The notes under the pieces were generated by a model, which was not told the origin of the DNA, ran no database searches, and worked only from the letters and a program-made list of their open reading frames with translations. A program made the translations under genes and the position numbers. Below are positions 43,661 through 51,591 of a stretch of 64,000 bases of DNA, piece by piece. The stretch comes from Terriglobia bacterium (GTDB lineage: Bacteria; Acidobacteriota; Terriglobia; Terriglobales; Acidobacteriaceae): positions 53,286 through 117,285 of the forward strand of contig JAIQGL010000020.1 in NCBI GenBank assembly GCA_020072585.1. The letters are read 5' to 3'. How positions within the stretch are numbered: position 1 is the first letter of the stretch; each line of letters begins with the position of its first letter.

Positions 43661-44368
43661 ATGAAAACGCTTGCTTCCATCTTGCCGCACATATCGCTGG
43701 CCGAACTGCTTTCCAAGACTATGGTCCGGCTTACGCTGGCTGCTGTTCTGGGCGGGATCATTGGCCTGGAGCGTGCACTCAAGCGCAGGCCTGCCGGTCT
43801 GCGCACCAACATGTTTATCTGTTTCGGTTCGGCCATGTTCACCATCCTCTCCAATGAACTGGCTTCCGAGTGGGGCATTGGCGACCACACGCGCATCGCG
43901 GCGCAGATCATCCCGGGCATCGGCTTCATCGGCGCCGGTTCCATCCTCCATGCCAAGGGCAGCGTAAGCGGGCTTACCACGGCGGCCACGATCTTTGTGG
44001 TTGCGTCCATTGGCATGGCGTGCGGCGGAGGCCAATACCTGCTGGCGATCTTCGCTACGATGCTGATTTACCTCGCGCTGCATGTGCTCGGCATCCTGGA
44101 ACGCCGGTTCAACCTGAAACCGCTGATGATGAACTACATGATCGTGTCGGACAAATCGGCAGACGACCTTGTAACCGAGGTGAATTCGATCCTGGAAGAG
44201 CAGGGCAAAGAGATGCAGGGCATGCGCCTGAGCCGCACCAACGGAAAAGAGAGGCTTGTCTTCAGCGTGGATGGCACACGCAGCGAGCACGAGGAGCTTT
44301 CGGGCAAGCTGCGCCAGTCGGACGATCTGCGCAATCTTGAAACCACTGAAGGCATTGAAACCGAATAG
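43661..44368 (+). CDS. MgtC/SapB family membrane protein
   Basis: A 235-residue protein. The N-terminal half has four to five membrane helices with the MgtC signatures GIIGLERALKRRPAGLRTN and IIPGIGFIGAGSIL, then VSGLTTAATIFVVASIGMACGGG. The C-terminal half (about 150-235) is a soluble ACT-like domain (NYMIVSDKSADDLVTEVNSILEE). MgtC proteins help growth at low magnesium by acting on ATP synthase or related targets. The stop codon is immediately followed by the dapF start. Confidence 0.9.
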   Translation: MKTLASILPHISLAELLSKTMVRLTLAAVLGGIIGLERALKRRPAGLRTNMFICFGSAMFTILSNELASEWGIGDHTRIAAQIIPGIGFIGAGSILHAKGSVSGLTTAATIFVVASIGMACGGGQYLLAIFATMLIYLALHVLGILERRFNLKPLMMNYMIVSDKSADDLVTEVNSILEEQGKEMQGMRLSRTNGKERLVFSVDGTRSEHEELSGKLRQSDDLRNLETTEGIETE

Positions 44369-45151
44369 ATGAAGGTCCCTTTTACCAAAGCGTCCGCCTG
44401 CGGGAATGATTTCCTGATCATTGACGGCATGCATGCTCCCGCTGACCTGGCTGAATTCAGCCGCCGCATCTGCGACCGCCACAATGGTGTTGGCGCAGAC
44501 GGCGTGGAGTGGCTCTTTCCCGCGTCCGACGCCGACATACATGCGCGCCTGATCAATGCCGACGGCAGCGAAGCGGAGATTTCCGGCAATGGTACGCGTT
44601 GCGTCGCCGCTTATCTGGTAAGCAACGGGCACGCCGGGAAGGTCGCCATCCGTACCGGAGCAGGCGTGAAGCATTGCGAACTGATTGCGCGAGAAGAACA
44701 CCGCTTTGAATTTGAGATGGAGATGGGCAAGCCACAGGTTGGCGATGCCTTTTCCCTCAAGGTGGCATTTGGACAGGCGCATGGAACGCCGGTCTCGATG
44801 GGCAATCCGCACTATGTTGTTTTTGTGAAAGAGTTTTCGTCTGACTGGCAGAGCGAGGGCGCGGAGATTGGCCGCCATCACGATTTCAAACAAGGCGTGA
44901 ATGTGGAGTTTGTTCGCGTGACCGGGCAGAATGACATTGAAGTACGCTTCTATGAGCGCGGCGTGGGTGAAACGCAGTCTTCAGGTACGGGGTCGTGCGC
45001 GTCTGCTGTGGCAGCAATCGCAGCCGGTCACGTGAATTCGCCGGTGAAGGTGCACGCGCCGGGCGGTACGCAAGTGGTACGTTGGACAGGCGGCAGCGTC
45101 TTTCTGCGCGGGCCGGCGCAGCTCGTCTGCGGGGGAAAATTCTTTGGCTGA
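44369..45151 (+). CDS. dapF: diaminopimelate epimerase
   Basis: Converts L,L- to meso-diaminopimelate for lysine and peptidoglycan synthesis. The 260-residue protein opens VPFTKASACGNDFLIID. The two catalytic cysteines are in ISGNGTRCVAAY (near residue 76) and SSGTGSCASAVAAI (near 211). It also has MGNPHYVVF and VEFVRVTGQNDIEVRFYERGVGE. Slightly shorter than many DapF (about 275). It overlaps the next gene by 8 bases. Its partner genes ldc and mpl follow directly. Confidence 0.95.
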   Translation: MKVPFTKASACGNDFLIIDGMHAPADLAEFSRRICDRHNGVGADGVEWLFPASDADIHARLINADGSEAEISGNGTRCVAAYLVSNGHAGKVAIRTGAGVKHCELIAREEHRFEFEMEMGKPQVGDAFSLKVAFGQAHGTPVSMGNPHYVVFVKEFSSDWQSEGAEIGRHHDFKQGVNVEFVRVTGQNDIEVRFYERGVGETQSSGTGSCASAVAAIAAGHVNSPVKVHAPGGTQVVRWTGGSVFLRGPAQLVCGGKFFG

Positions 45152-46088
45152 CACGAATATTGTCCGGCCTCCGGCATTGCGCAAAGGGGACAAGGTCGGC
45201 CTGATTGCTCCGGCCAGCAGCTTCAGCCGCGAGGGCTTTCTCAAGGGTTGTGACCGTCTGCGGCAGATGGGCTACGAGCCGGTGTACGAGCAGGATATTT
45301 TTGAGCGCGATATTTATTTTGCGGGAACGGCCGAACGGCGCACGCGCGAGCTCCAGAATTATTGGCAGCGCGATGATCTTGCCGCGTTGGTCTGTGTGCG
45401 CGGCGGTTACGGCAGCAACTACCTGCTGGAGAATCTCGACTTCGATTCGCTCGCGGAACGTCCTAAAATCCTGGTTGGCTGTAGTGACATTACTTCATTG
45501 CTTACAGCCATTGCAGATCGCACTGGTCTGGTCACATTTCATGGGCCCATGGCGGCCAAAGACATTGCTGACGGCACTCTGGACCTTCCCAGCTGGATCA
45601 ACGCCTTGCATGGCGCCGCAAATTGGACCGTGGCGACGCCCGGAGTTGAGGTGCTCCGCGCCGGGAAGGTGCGTGGCCAGCTCTACGGCGGATGCCTCTC
45701 CATGCTGGTGGCTTCGCTGGGTACGCCCTTTGAGGTCCAGACCGAAGGAACAATTCTGTTCATTGAAGATATAGCTGAGAAGCCATTTCGTATTGATCGC
45801 ATGCTGATGCAGCTGCGGCTGGCCGGAAAACTGGAAGGCGTGCGCGGCTTTGTCTTTGGAGAAATGCTGGATTGCCTGCCGCCCAAAGGCGAAACCTACA
45901 CGCTGCAACAGATCATCCTGCGGGTGCTTGCGCCGTACAGGGTGCCCATCGTTTATGGACTCAAGTCCGGACATGTGAGCAGCGGCAATACTACGTTGCC
46001 CATCGGCGTGGAAGCGGAGCTTGAGGCGGCGGACTCAGGTGTGCACCTTAAAATCCTTGAGGCTTCCACCTTGAAATCTGCTACGTAA
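45144..46088 (+). CDS. ldcA: LD-carboxypeptidase (S66 family, LdcA-like)
   Basis: A 314-residue serine peptidase that removes the terminal D-Ala from muropeptide tetrapeptides in the cytoplasm. The S66 features are: LIAPAS at the start, CVRGGYGSNYLLENLD, VGCSDITSL with the nucleophile Ser, LFIEDIAEKPFRIDRMLMQL with the Glu, and GHVSSGNTTLPIG with the His of the Ser-Glu-His triad. It starts at TTG 45144 within dapF. Together with mpl it supports tripeptide recycling. No signal peptide, as expected for LdcA. Confidence 0.92.
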   Translation: MADTNIVRPPALRKGDKVGLIAPASSFSREGFLKGCDRLRQMGYEPVYEQDIFERDIYFAGTAERRTRELQNYWQRDDLAALVCVRGGYGSNYLLENLDFDSLAERPKILVGCSDITSLLTAIADRTGLVTFHGPMAAKDIADGTLDLPSWINALHGAANWTVATPGVEVLRAGKVRGQLYGGCLSMLVASLGTPFEVQTEGTILFIEDIAEKPFRIDRMLMQLRLAGKLEGVRGFVFGEMLDCLPPKGETYTLQQIILRVLAPYRVPIVYGLKSGHVSSGNTTLPIGVEAELEAADSGVHLKILEASTLKSAT

Positions 46089-46131
46089 AATTCCCGCTCA
46101 CGAAAACGCGCAAATCCGTTAATCTTGAATC

Positions 46132-47553
46132 GTGGAACAACAGCACGTACATATTATTGGAATTTGCGGGACGGCCATGGCCTCGCTCGCCGGACTGCTC
46201 AAACAACGCGGGTTCAAGGTCACGGGCTCAGACGCAGCGGCGTATCCACCGATGTCGGATTTTCTGGCGTCCATCGGCATATCCATTATGCAGCCGTATT
46301 CAGAGGCCAATCTGAAGCCGCGCCCGGACATGGTGATTGTGGGCAACGCCATCTCCCGCGGCAATCCGGAACTGGAATACGTTCTGGATGAGCGGATTTT
46401 CTTCCGCTCCATGCCGGACATTCTGCATGAACTTTTCCTGCGGACACGCCAGCCGCTGGTTGTCACCGGCACGCACGGCAAAACCACGACTACCTCCATG
46501 CTGGCCTGGATTTTTCAGTCGGCGGGGAAAGATCCGTCTTTCCTGATTGGCGGGATTGCCGAAAACTTTGGCAGCAGCTTTGCCATCCGCCAGGGCCAGC
46601 ATTTCATCATTGAAGGCGACGAATACGATACGGCCTTCTTTGACAAAGGCCCCAAGTTTCTGCACTACTTTCCTCAGTCGGTCATTCTTACGTCAGTTGA
46701 ATTTGACCATGCCGATATTTACGACGATCTGGACGCGGTGAAGCTGGCCTTCAAGCGGCTGGTAAACCTGGTGCCGCGCAAGGGCAGGATCATTGCCTAT
46801 GACGCTAATGAAAACGTGAGTGAATGCATTGCCAAAGCTCTTTGTCCGGTAGAGAGATACGGATTTAAGGAAGGTTCGTTTTGGCGAATTACAAACCTGC
46901 GGTTTGAGGGTGACCGGACAAAATGGTCAGTGCTGCGGGACGGGGTTGAGCCGGTTGATTTTGAATTTGCGCTGGCCGGCGAGTATAACGTGCTGAACGC
47001 TACGGCCGCGGCTGCCATGGCTGCCAACCATGACATAGAACCGGAGATCATTGTGGAAGCGCTCAAGAGCTTCAAGAGCGTGAAGCGGCGGCTGGAAATC
47101 AAGGCGGAGATTGACGGCATTACCATCATTGACGATTTCGCCCATCATCCTACGGCGATCGCGGCCACTCTGAGCGCGCTGCGCGTGCGCTATCCTGGCG
47201 CGCGCCTGTGGGCGATCTTTGAGCCGCGCTCGAACACGCTACGCCGCAAAGTTCTGGAAAGAGAGCTGGTCAGCAGCCTGGCGCTGGCGGATGAAATCAT
47301 CATCACGCCCATCTTCAAGCCGGAAGCAGTGCCGGAACAAGAGCGCCTGACGACGGCCTCAGTGGTGGAGCGCGTTCGCCAGGCAGGGAAGCCGGCGCGG
47401 GAAATCGCCGATGCCGATGCCATTGTCGCGGTCGTGACGCCGGAGTTGCGCAGCGGTGACGTGGTGGCCATCCTCTCCAATGGCGGGTTCGGCGGTATTT
47501 ATGAGAAGCTGCCGCGCAAGCTGGAGGAGTTGCGCGGCGCGCATCGTTCATGA
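46132..47553 (+). CDS. mpl: UDP-N-acetylmuramate:L-alanyl-gamma-D-glutamyl-meso-diaminopimelate ligase
   Basis: Recycling ligase that joins the free murein tripeptide to UDP-MurNAc. The 473-residue protein starts VHIIGICGTAMASLAGLLKQRG, the Mpl version of the MurC N-terminal fold. The P-loop is VTGTHGKTTTTSM. It also has IIEGDEYDTAFFDKGPKF, typical for Mpl and absent from MurC, and DDFAHHPTAI with FEPRSNTLRR. The start is GTG 46132. Its stop overlaps plsC (ATGA). Confidence 0.95.
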   Translation: MEQQHVHIIGICGTAMASLAGLLKQRGFKVTGSDAAAYPPMSDFLASIGISIMQPYSEANLKPRPDMVIVGNAISRGNPELEYVLDERIFFRSMPDILHELFLRTRQPLVVTGTHGKTTTTSMLAWIFQSAGKDPSFLIGGIAENFGSSFAIRQGQHFIIEGDEYDTAFFDKGPKFLHYFPQSVILTSVEFDHADIYDDLDAVKLAFKRLVNLVPRKGRIIAYDANENVSECIAKALCPVERYGFKEGSFWRITNLRFEGDRTKWSVLRDGVEPVDFEFALAGEYNVLNATAAAAMAANHDIEPEIIVEALKSFKSVKRRLEIKAEIDGITIIDDFAHHPTAIAATLSALRVRYPGARLWAIFEPRSNTLRRKVLERELVSSLALADEIIITPIFKPEAVPEQERLTTASVVERVRQAGKPAREIADADAIVAVVTPELRSGDVVAILSNGGFGGIYEKLPRKLEELRGAHRS

Positions 47554-48305
47554 TGGCCAGCGTGATTGGCACCATCCGCAGCCTTCTAGCGCTGCTCTTC
47601 TGGATTGTGTTTGCACCCCCGGCCGCGTTGATCGCTTTTCCCTGGACCCTGATTACAGGCAAGGTGGAATTTCTTTACTGGATCGGCATGGGCCTGGCGC
47701 TCATGGGTACGAAGGTTGCCGGCGCCAGAATCAAGCTGGTGGGGCGGGACAAGATCGATACAACGGGAACATATATCTTCATGTCCAACCACGCATCGAA
47801 CCTTGATCCGCCAATTCTTGTCCCGTTGATTCCCGGACGCACATCCGTGCTGGCCAAAAAAGAGGTCTGGCGGATCCCGATTCTGGGCAAGGCCCTGGAC
47901 CTGGCGGAAATTGTGCCGGTGGAGCGCAGCAACCGCGATTCAGCGATCAGCAGCATCCGCCGCGCGGGCGAGGTGATGCGGCACCACATCAATATGACAA
48001 TCTTTCCTGAAGGCACGCGGTCACCGGATGGCCGGCTGATGCCGTTCAAGAAAGGGCCATTTCATCTGGCGGCGGAAACGGGTTTTCCGATTGTGCCGGT
48101 TACGATCCTGGGGACCTACGAGATGATGCCGAAAGGAAGCTCGATTGTAAAAAGCGGCACGGTTACGCTGGTGTTTCATCCGCCGATTGATCCCAAGCAG
48201 TTTGCTTCGCGTGAAGAGCTGGTGCAGGCCGTGCGTGATGCGATCAACAGCGCGCTGCCGAAAGAACGGCAGCCCTCGCCGCAGATAAGCGCAGATGAAC
48301 GCTGA
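47550..48305 (+). CDS. plsC: 1-acyl-sn-glycerol-3-phosphate acyltransferase
   Basis: A 251-residue membrane-associated enzyme that makes phosphatidic acid in phospholipid synthesis. An N-terminal hydrophobic region (about 8-55) is followed by motif 1 SNHASNLDPP (HX4D), ERSNRDSAI, and motif 3 FPEGTRSPDG, then PIVPVTILG. It overlaps mpl by four bases. The last residues (PQISADER) are encoded by a dispersed repeat (GATAAGCGCAGATGAACGC type), which seems to have replaced the original end. Confidence 0.92.
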   Translation: MMASVIGTIRSLLALLFWIVFAPPAALIAFPWTLITGKVEFLYWIGMGLALMGTKVAGARIKLVGRDKIDTTGTYIFMSNHASNLDPPILVPLIPGRTSVLAKKEVWRIPILGKALDLAEIVPVERSNRDSAISSIRRAGEVMRHHINMTIFPEGTRSPDGRLMPFKKGPFHLAAETGFPIVPVTILGTYEMMPKGSSIVKSGTVTLVFHPPIDPKQFASREELVQAVRDAINSALPKERQPSPQISADER

Positions 48306-48386
48306 TCAGGATTGCGAACATCTATTTCGATATGCTCCTGCCGCCCTGGTCTTATCAGCGTCTATCTTCGTACTCCGCGGCGATTG

Positions 48387-48749
48387 TTAGCGGCCCAAAT
48401 TGGCTGTTACCACAGCGCCGCTTTGATTGATATTCACGTCAAGAACTCCATCGTCATTCTTGTGCAGGGTTGTGCCGGTATAGCTGTGGATGACGCCTTT
48501 GGCGTCTGTGAATTGGACTTTGAACATGCCTGTTTCCAGCGGTTTGATGGCGTAGGAAAAAGTTGCACCTGGCGCAAGAGCGTCTTTGCCGAAAGTGGCG
48601 GCCGGATAGTCGACGATGATGGCCTTGACCGGCTCGGTACTGGTGTTGATCAGATTGACCTTGACCACATGGGAGCGGCATCCGGCCAGCAGAATGGGCA
48701 AGAGAAGGACCGCGACGAAACAGAAATGTTGGGTTTTTTTTGAGTTCAT
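48387..48749 (-). CDS. small lipoprotein of unknown function
   Basis: A 120-residue protein with a lipoprotein signal (LLLPILLAGC, lipobox LAGC at about 20-23). The mature part is a small beta-sandwich-like domain (VVKVNLINTSTEPVKAIIVDYP, GATFSYAIKPLETGMFKVQF, GVIHSYTGTTLHKNDDG). It may be attached to the outer membrane. Function is unknown. Confidence 0.72.
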   Translation of the reverse strand: MNSKKTQHFCFVAVLLLPILLAGCRSHVVKVNLINTSTEPVKAIIVDYPAATFGKDALAPGATFSYAIKPLETGMFKVQFTDAKGVIHSYTGTTLHKNDDGVLDVNINQSGAVVTANLGR

Positions 48750-48772
48750 TCCTTCTCTTTTGTTTCTTCTCT

Positions 48773-49537
48773 TTATTTTTTCTCAATGACCCGCGCAGCC
48801 AGCACCGCGCCGTTGCGATTGTCATGCAGCTTCAGGGGGAAGATCAGGATGTTCCAGTTCCAACGGCTTTTTTTCTTGGGCAGGTGAGGCAGGCAGCGGA
48901 AGCTGCGGTCCACGTAGGTTTCCCGCGTATCGGCCACGGTGCGGATGATGTCTTTCCACTCGTCGCCGAGTTCGGGAAATTCTTCAAAGCGGTTTTTGCC
49001 GGCAAAGAAGGTGCGTTTTTTTTCATAGAGCCGGGCGAAAAATTCGTTCACGTACTGCCAGACGCCATCGCGGTCCAGTATCTCCAGGACGATATCGTCG
49101 CCCATGGCCATGGCGATGCGGGAGTAGAAAAAGTCGCGCGCATCTACCACCACAGGTTTGCCGCGCCGCTTGGCTTCAAAGGAGCGCAAGGCCGTGAGAA
49201 GATCATCCACTGAGCTATAGCCCTTAAGCAGGTGCATATCTTCCACGCCGCCAAACTTTCTTTCCAGCGTGGCGGAGAGAATGATGATGGGAACTTCAGG
49301 GCGCTTGTCGCGCAGTGACTGCGCGACCTCTGTACCAAATTTGCCCGCACCAAGATGATAGTCCAGCACGGCTATGTCGATCTCGCCCAGGTGCGTCTCT
49401 GCTTCTTCCACGGAGGCCGAGCTGACTGCCTCATAGCCGTGGCTGCGCAAAATGGCAGAGCGCAGAATCAGGTTGTCCTGGCGGTCGTCGAGCAGGAGGA
49501 CCTTGATCGGGTTTTTTTCTGTGCGGACTTCCGTCAT
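48773..49537 (-). CDS. response regulator with C-terminal PAS-like domain
   Basis: A 254-residue protein. Residues about 10-125 form a receiver domain: KVLLLDDRQDNL with the acidic pair, AVLDYHLG with the phospho-acceptor Asp, IIILSAT with the Thr/Ser-type switch, and LLKGYSS with the Lys. Residues about 140-254 look PAS-like (YSRIAMAMGDDIVLEILDRDGVWQYVNEFFARLY). No DNA-binding domain is present, so it may signal by protein contact. The partner kinase is not in the window. ATG 49537 excludes an unlikely upstream extension to 49642. Confidence 0.8.
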   Translation of the reverse strand: MTEVRTEKNPIKVLLLDDRQDNLILRSAILRSHGYEAVSSASVEEAETHLGEIDIAVLDYHLGAGKFGTEVAQSLRDKRPEVPIIILSATLERKFGGVEDMHLLKGYSSVDDLLTALRSFEAKRRGKPVVVDARDFFYSRIAMAMGDDIVLEILDRDGVWQYVNEFFARLYEKKRTFFAGKNRFEEFPELGDEWKDIIRTVADTRETYVDRSFRCLPHLPKKKSRWNWNILIFPLKLHDNRNGAVLAARVIEKK

Positions 49538-49637
49538 AAAAAATTGCCAAAATCGCCGAAAGTGCCAAAATTGGCGATTGAAAATCGATAGCAATGAGCA
49601 GGGGGCTAAAGCCCCGCAATTAAAAAAGAACGTGGGC

Positions 49638-49764
49638 GGCACGGCTGAAGCCGGGCCCTGATACCTCCAGAGGCTAAAGCCCTCTGATTAGGCCTTGCTC
49701 AAAACTTGCTCTACAAACTTGCTCCACAAACTTGCTCCACAAACTTGCTCCACAAACTTGCTCC
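49638..49764. repeat. REP-like hairpins and 13-base tandem repeat
   Basis: GGCACGGCTGAAGCC-type and GAGGCTAAAGCCCTC-type hairpins (about 49600-49690) resemble the element at 16540-16640. From about 49697 the unit CACAAACTTGCTC is repeated about five times, the first copies imperfect. Unit length is constant with no spacers. Confidence 0.8.
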
Positions 49765-49805
49765 ATATGGCCCTAAAGGGCAACCCTACCCATCCAATGG
49801 GTGGC

Positions 49806-50810
49806 TCACTCCTTGTTTGTCTTTCCACGCAGCGCCCGGGCCAGTTCCGGCAGTTTGGTAAACGCGGTAACGCTGCGCAGCCATTGCTTGTGATCGAACG
49901 CCGGCGAGCCGCTGATCATGGCTCCGGCCGGAATATCACCGTGCGTTCCGCTCTGTGCGGTCACAATTACGCCGTCACCAATCTTGCAGTGCCCCGCCAC
50001 GCCCACCTGTCCGGCCAGGATCACGTTTTTACCGATCTCGGTAGACCCGGCAAGCCCCACCTGTGCGCACAGCATGGAGTTTTCCCCAACAGCGCAATTG
50101 TGGGCCACGTGGGTCAGATTATCGATTTTTGTGTTGCGTCCGATGCGGGTTTCACCCAGGCTGGCGCGATCAATGCATGAGTTGGCCTGGATCTCCACGT
50201 TGTCTTCAATCACTACCCGCCCAACTTGCGGGATCTTGTACCAGCTTCCGCTGTCATCTTTGGCGAAGCCGAATCCGTCCGAACCAATCACGACGCCGTT
50301 GTGCAGCAGCACATTGTTTCCGATCACGCAGTTTTCGCGGACCGAGACATGGGCATGCGCGAAAAAGTTTTTGCCGATTTTTACGTCGCGATAGATCACC
50401 ACATGCGGCAGCAGCGTGCAGCCCTCGCCGATCTCGGCGTCCGCGCCGATGACCACGCAAGCGCCAATGGATGAGTTAGGGCCGATCCGCGCCGAGGGAT
50501 CAATGACAGCGGTTGGATGGATACCGCGCTTTTCCTGTGGCTGAGAGTGCAGCAGCTCTACCGCGCGAGCGTAAGCAAACTGCGGGTTCCTGGTGCGCAA
50601 TGCGGGCTTATCCAGGGCGGGAAACTTTTCCTCCACAATCAGCGCAGAGGCGCCCGTATTCCGGGCCATGGGCGCGTATTTGGAGCTAACCGCAAAGGTA
50701 ATCTGGCCGGGCCGGGCTGACTCAATCGCGCCAACGCTGCTGATCTCAACATCCGCATCCGGCGGATCAAGCCTGGCGCCCAGCTTGTCCGCGATTTCTT
50801 TGAGCTTCAT
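49806..50810 (-). CDS. lpxD: UDP-3-O-(3-hydroxyacyl)glucosamine N-acyltransferase
   Basis: Adds the N-linked 3-hydroxy fatty acid in lipid A synthesis. The 334-residue protein has an N-terminal uridine-binding domain (MKLKEIADKLGARLDPPD, VGAIESARPGQITFAVSSKY). A left-handed beta-helix of hexapeptide repeats follows (from IHPTAVIDPSARIGPNSSIGA). The catalytic His is in NNLTHVAHNCAVGE-like DNLTHVAHNCAVGEN. It shows that the organism makes lipid A. It is isolated from other lpx genes here. Confidence 0.95.
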   Translation of the reverse strand: MKLKEIADKLGARLDPPDADVEISSVGAIESARPGQITFAVSSKYAPMARNTGASALIVEEKFPALDKPALRTRNPQFAYARAVELLHSQPQEKRGIHPTAVIDPSARIGPNSSIGACVVIGADAEIGEGCTLLPHVVIYRDVKIGKNFFAHAHVSVRENCVIGNNVLLHNGVVIGSDGFGFAKDDSGSWYKIPQVGRVVIEDNVEIQANSCIDRASLGETRIGRNTKIDNLTHVAHNCAVGENSMLCAQVGLAGSTEIGKNVILAGQVGVAGHCKIGDGVIVTAQSGTHGDIPAGAMISGSPAFDHKQWLRSVTAFTKLPELARALRGKTNKE

Positions 50811-50885
50811 ACCAATGGGTCCTGAGAAAAACCTGCCTAAAGGCGTGATTGTAACGGGAAGATGGAAAAGGTGAGAGGAAAATCG

Positions 50886-51365
50886 TTACGGCTCCACAAA
50901 CAACTTTTCCTGGCGAATATCTTCCGCGGTCTTCTTATGTGATTCAGGACGCCCGATCACGGCCAATACGTTCAATTCCAGCAGGGAGGTCCTGGGAACA
51001 AAGACCCTTTGTGTATTGCCGCGGGTATCAGGAGGCGTAATTAGATATCCCTCAGGAATGACCTGCGTAAGGTCGTTTGCCATCAGGCCTTCCAGAACGT
51101 CGTTATCAATGAACCTGAGCCGCACCCAGAGCCCCTCCGTGCGCGGGCGGGTAGTAAAAGTCTTGCGTCCGGCGGTGGCAGTGTCGCTAAAGTCGCGAAC
51201 AAAGTCCACGCTCTTGATTTCCGGCAGGTCAATCAGAACCACTTTACCGGATGGATTCAGCAGCTCAAGCTTGCCTTCCACCACAAAATGGGCTGGCGCA
51301 ACGTAGCCGCTGATGGAGTCGCGGCCCATCTTGCGCACGATCACCTTTTTGTGCGTTGAAGGCAT
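50886..51365 (-). CDS. conserved-looking soluble protein of unknown function
   Basis: A 159-residue beta-rich protein (KVIVRKMGRDSISGYVAP, GKVVLIDLPEIKSVDFVRDFSD, RTEGLWVRLRFIDNDVLEGLMAND, FVPRTSLLELNVLAVIGRP). The strand pattern suggests a PilZ- or SH3-like small barrel, but no signature residues are seen. No signal peptide. It lies 75 bases upstream of lpxD on the same strand with no obvious promoter between them. Confidence 0.7.
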   Translation of the reverse strand: MPSTHKKVIVRKMGRDSISGYVAPAHFVVEGKLELLNPSGKVVLIDLPEIKSVDFVRDFSDTATAGRKTFTTRPRTEGLWVRLRFIDNDVLEGLMANDLTQVIPEGYLITPPDTRGNTQRVFVPRTSLLELNVLAVIGRPESHKKTAEDIRQEKLFVEP

Positions 51366-51406
51366 GGCACTCTGATTCTCGCACCTATTCCGGGGGCATC
51401 AAAGAC

Positions 51407-51492
51407 GTCACCGCAGGTTTCAGGCATGAGGGGTAGCCAAAAGGTTAACCTTTATGATAATGTTTCGAGTTTGTTCGAGTCCCTGCGGTGAC
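51407..51492 (+). ncRNA. cloverleaf-like element upstream of the CCA-adding-type gene
   Basis: A perfect 11-bp closing stem (GTCACCGCAGG 51407-51417, CCTGCGGTGAC 51482-51492) encloses three short hairpins: GGC/GCC (51423-51425, 51436-51438), AAAGG-TTAA-CCTTT (51440-51453) and TCGA/TCGA (51465-51468, 51475-51478). It contains GTTCGAGTC and ends in TGCGGTG-ACCA, both tRNA-like. Standard T and anticodon arms do not pair, so it is not a functional tRNA. Confidence 0.4.
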
Positions 51493-51591
51493 CATCTAAC
51501 TCTTGTATAAAGTGCAAGTTACAAAAAGCCTGGAAGAATTGGTTAGCTCATCTGGCGGCAGCCGGAAGGGCGAAAGTGTGTTCCTTACCTG

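Noticed and set aside
43655..44893. Long minus-strand open frame opposite mgtC and dapF
   Set aside because: It spans two real genes on the other strand, and its product has no recognisable motif.
49697..49764. CRISPR array
   Set aside because: The 13-base units are contiguous without spacers, and no cas genes are present.
51407..51494. Functional tRNA gene ending in ACCA
   Set aside because: T-stem and anticodon stem do not pair with standard spacing, so it is reported only as a tRNA-like element.
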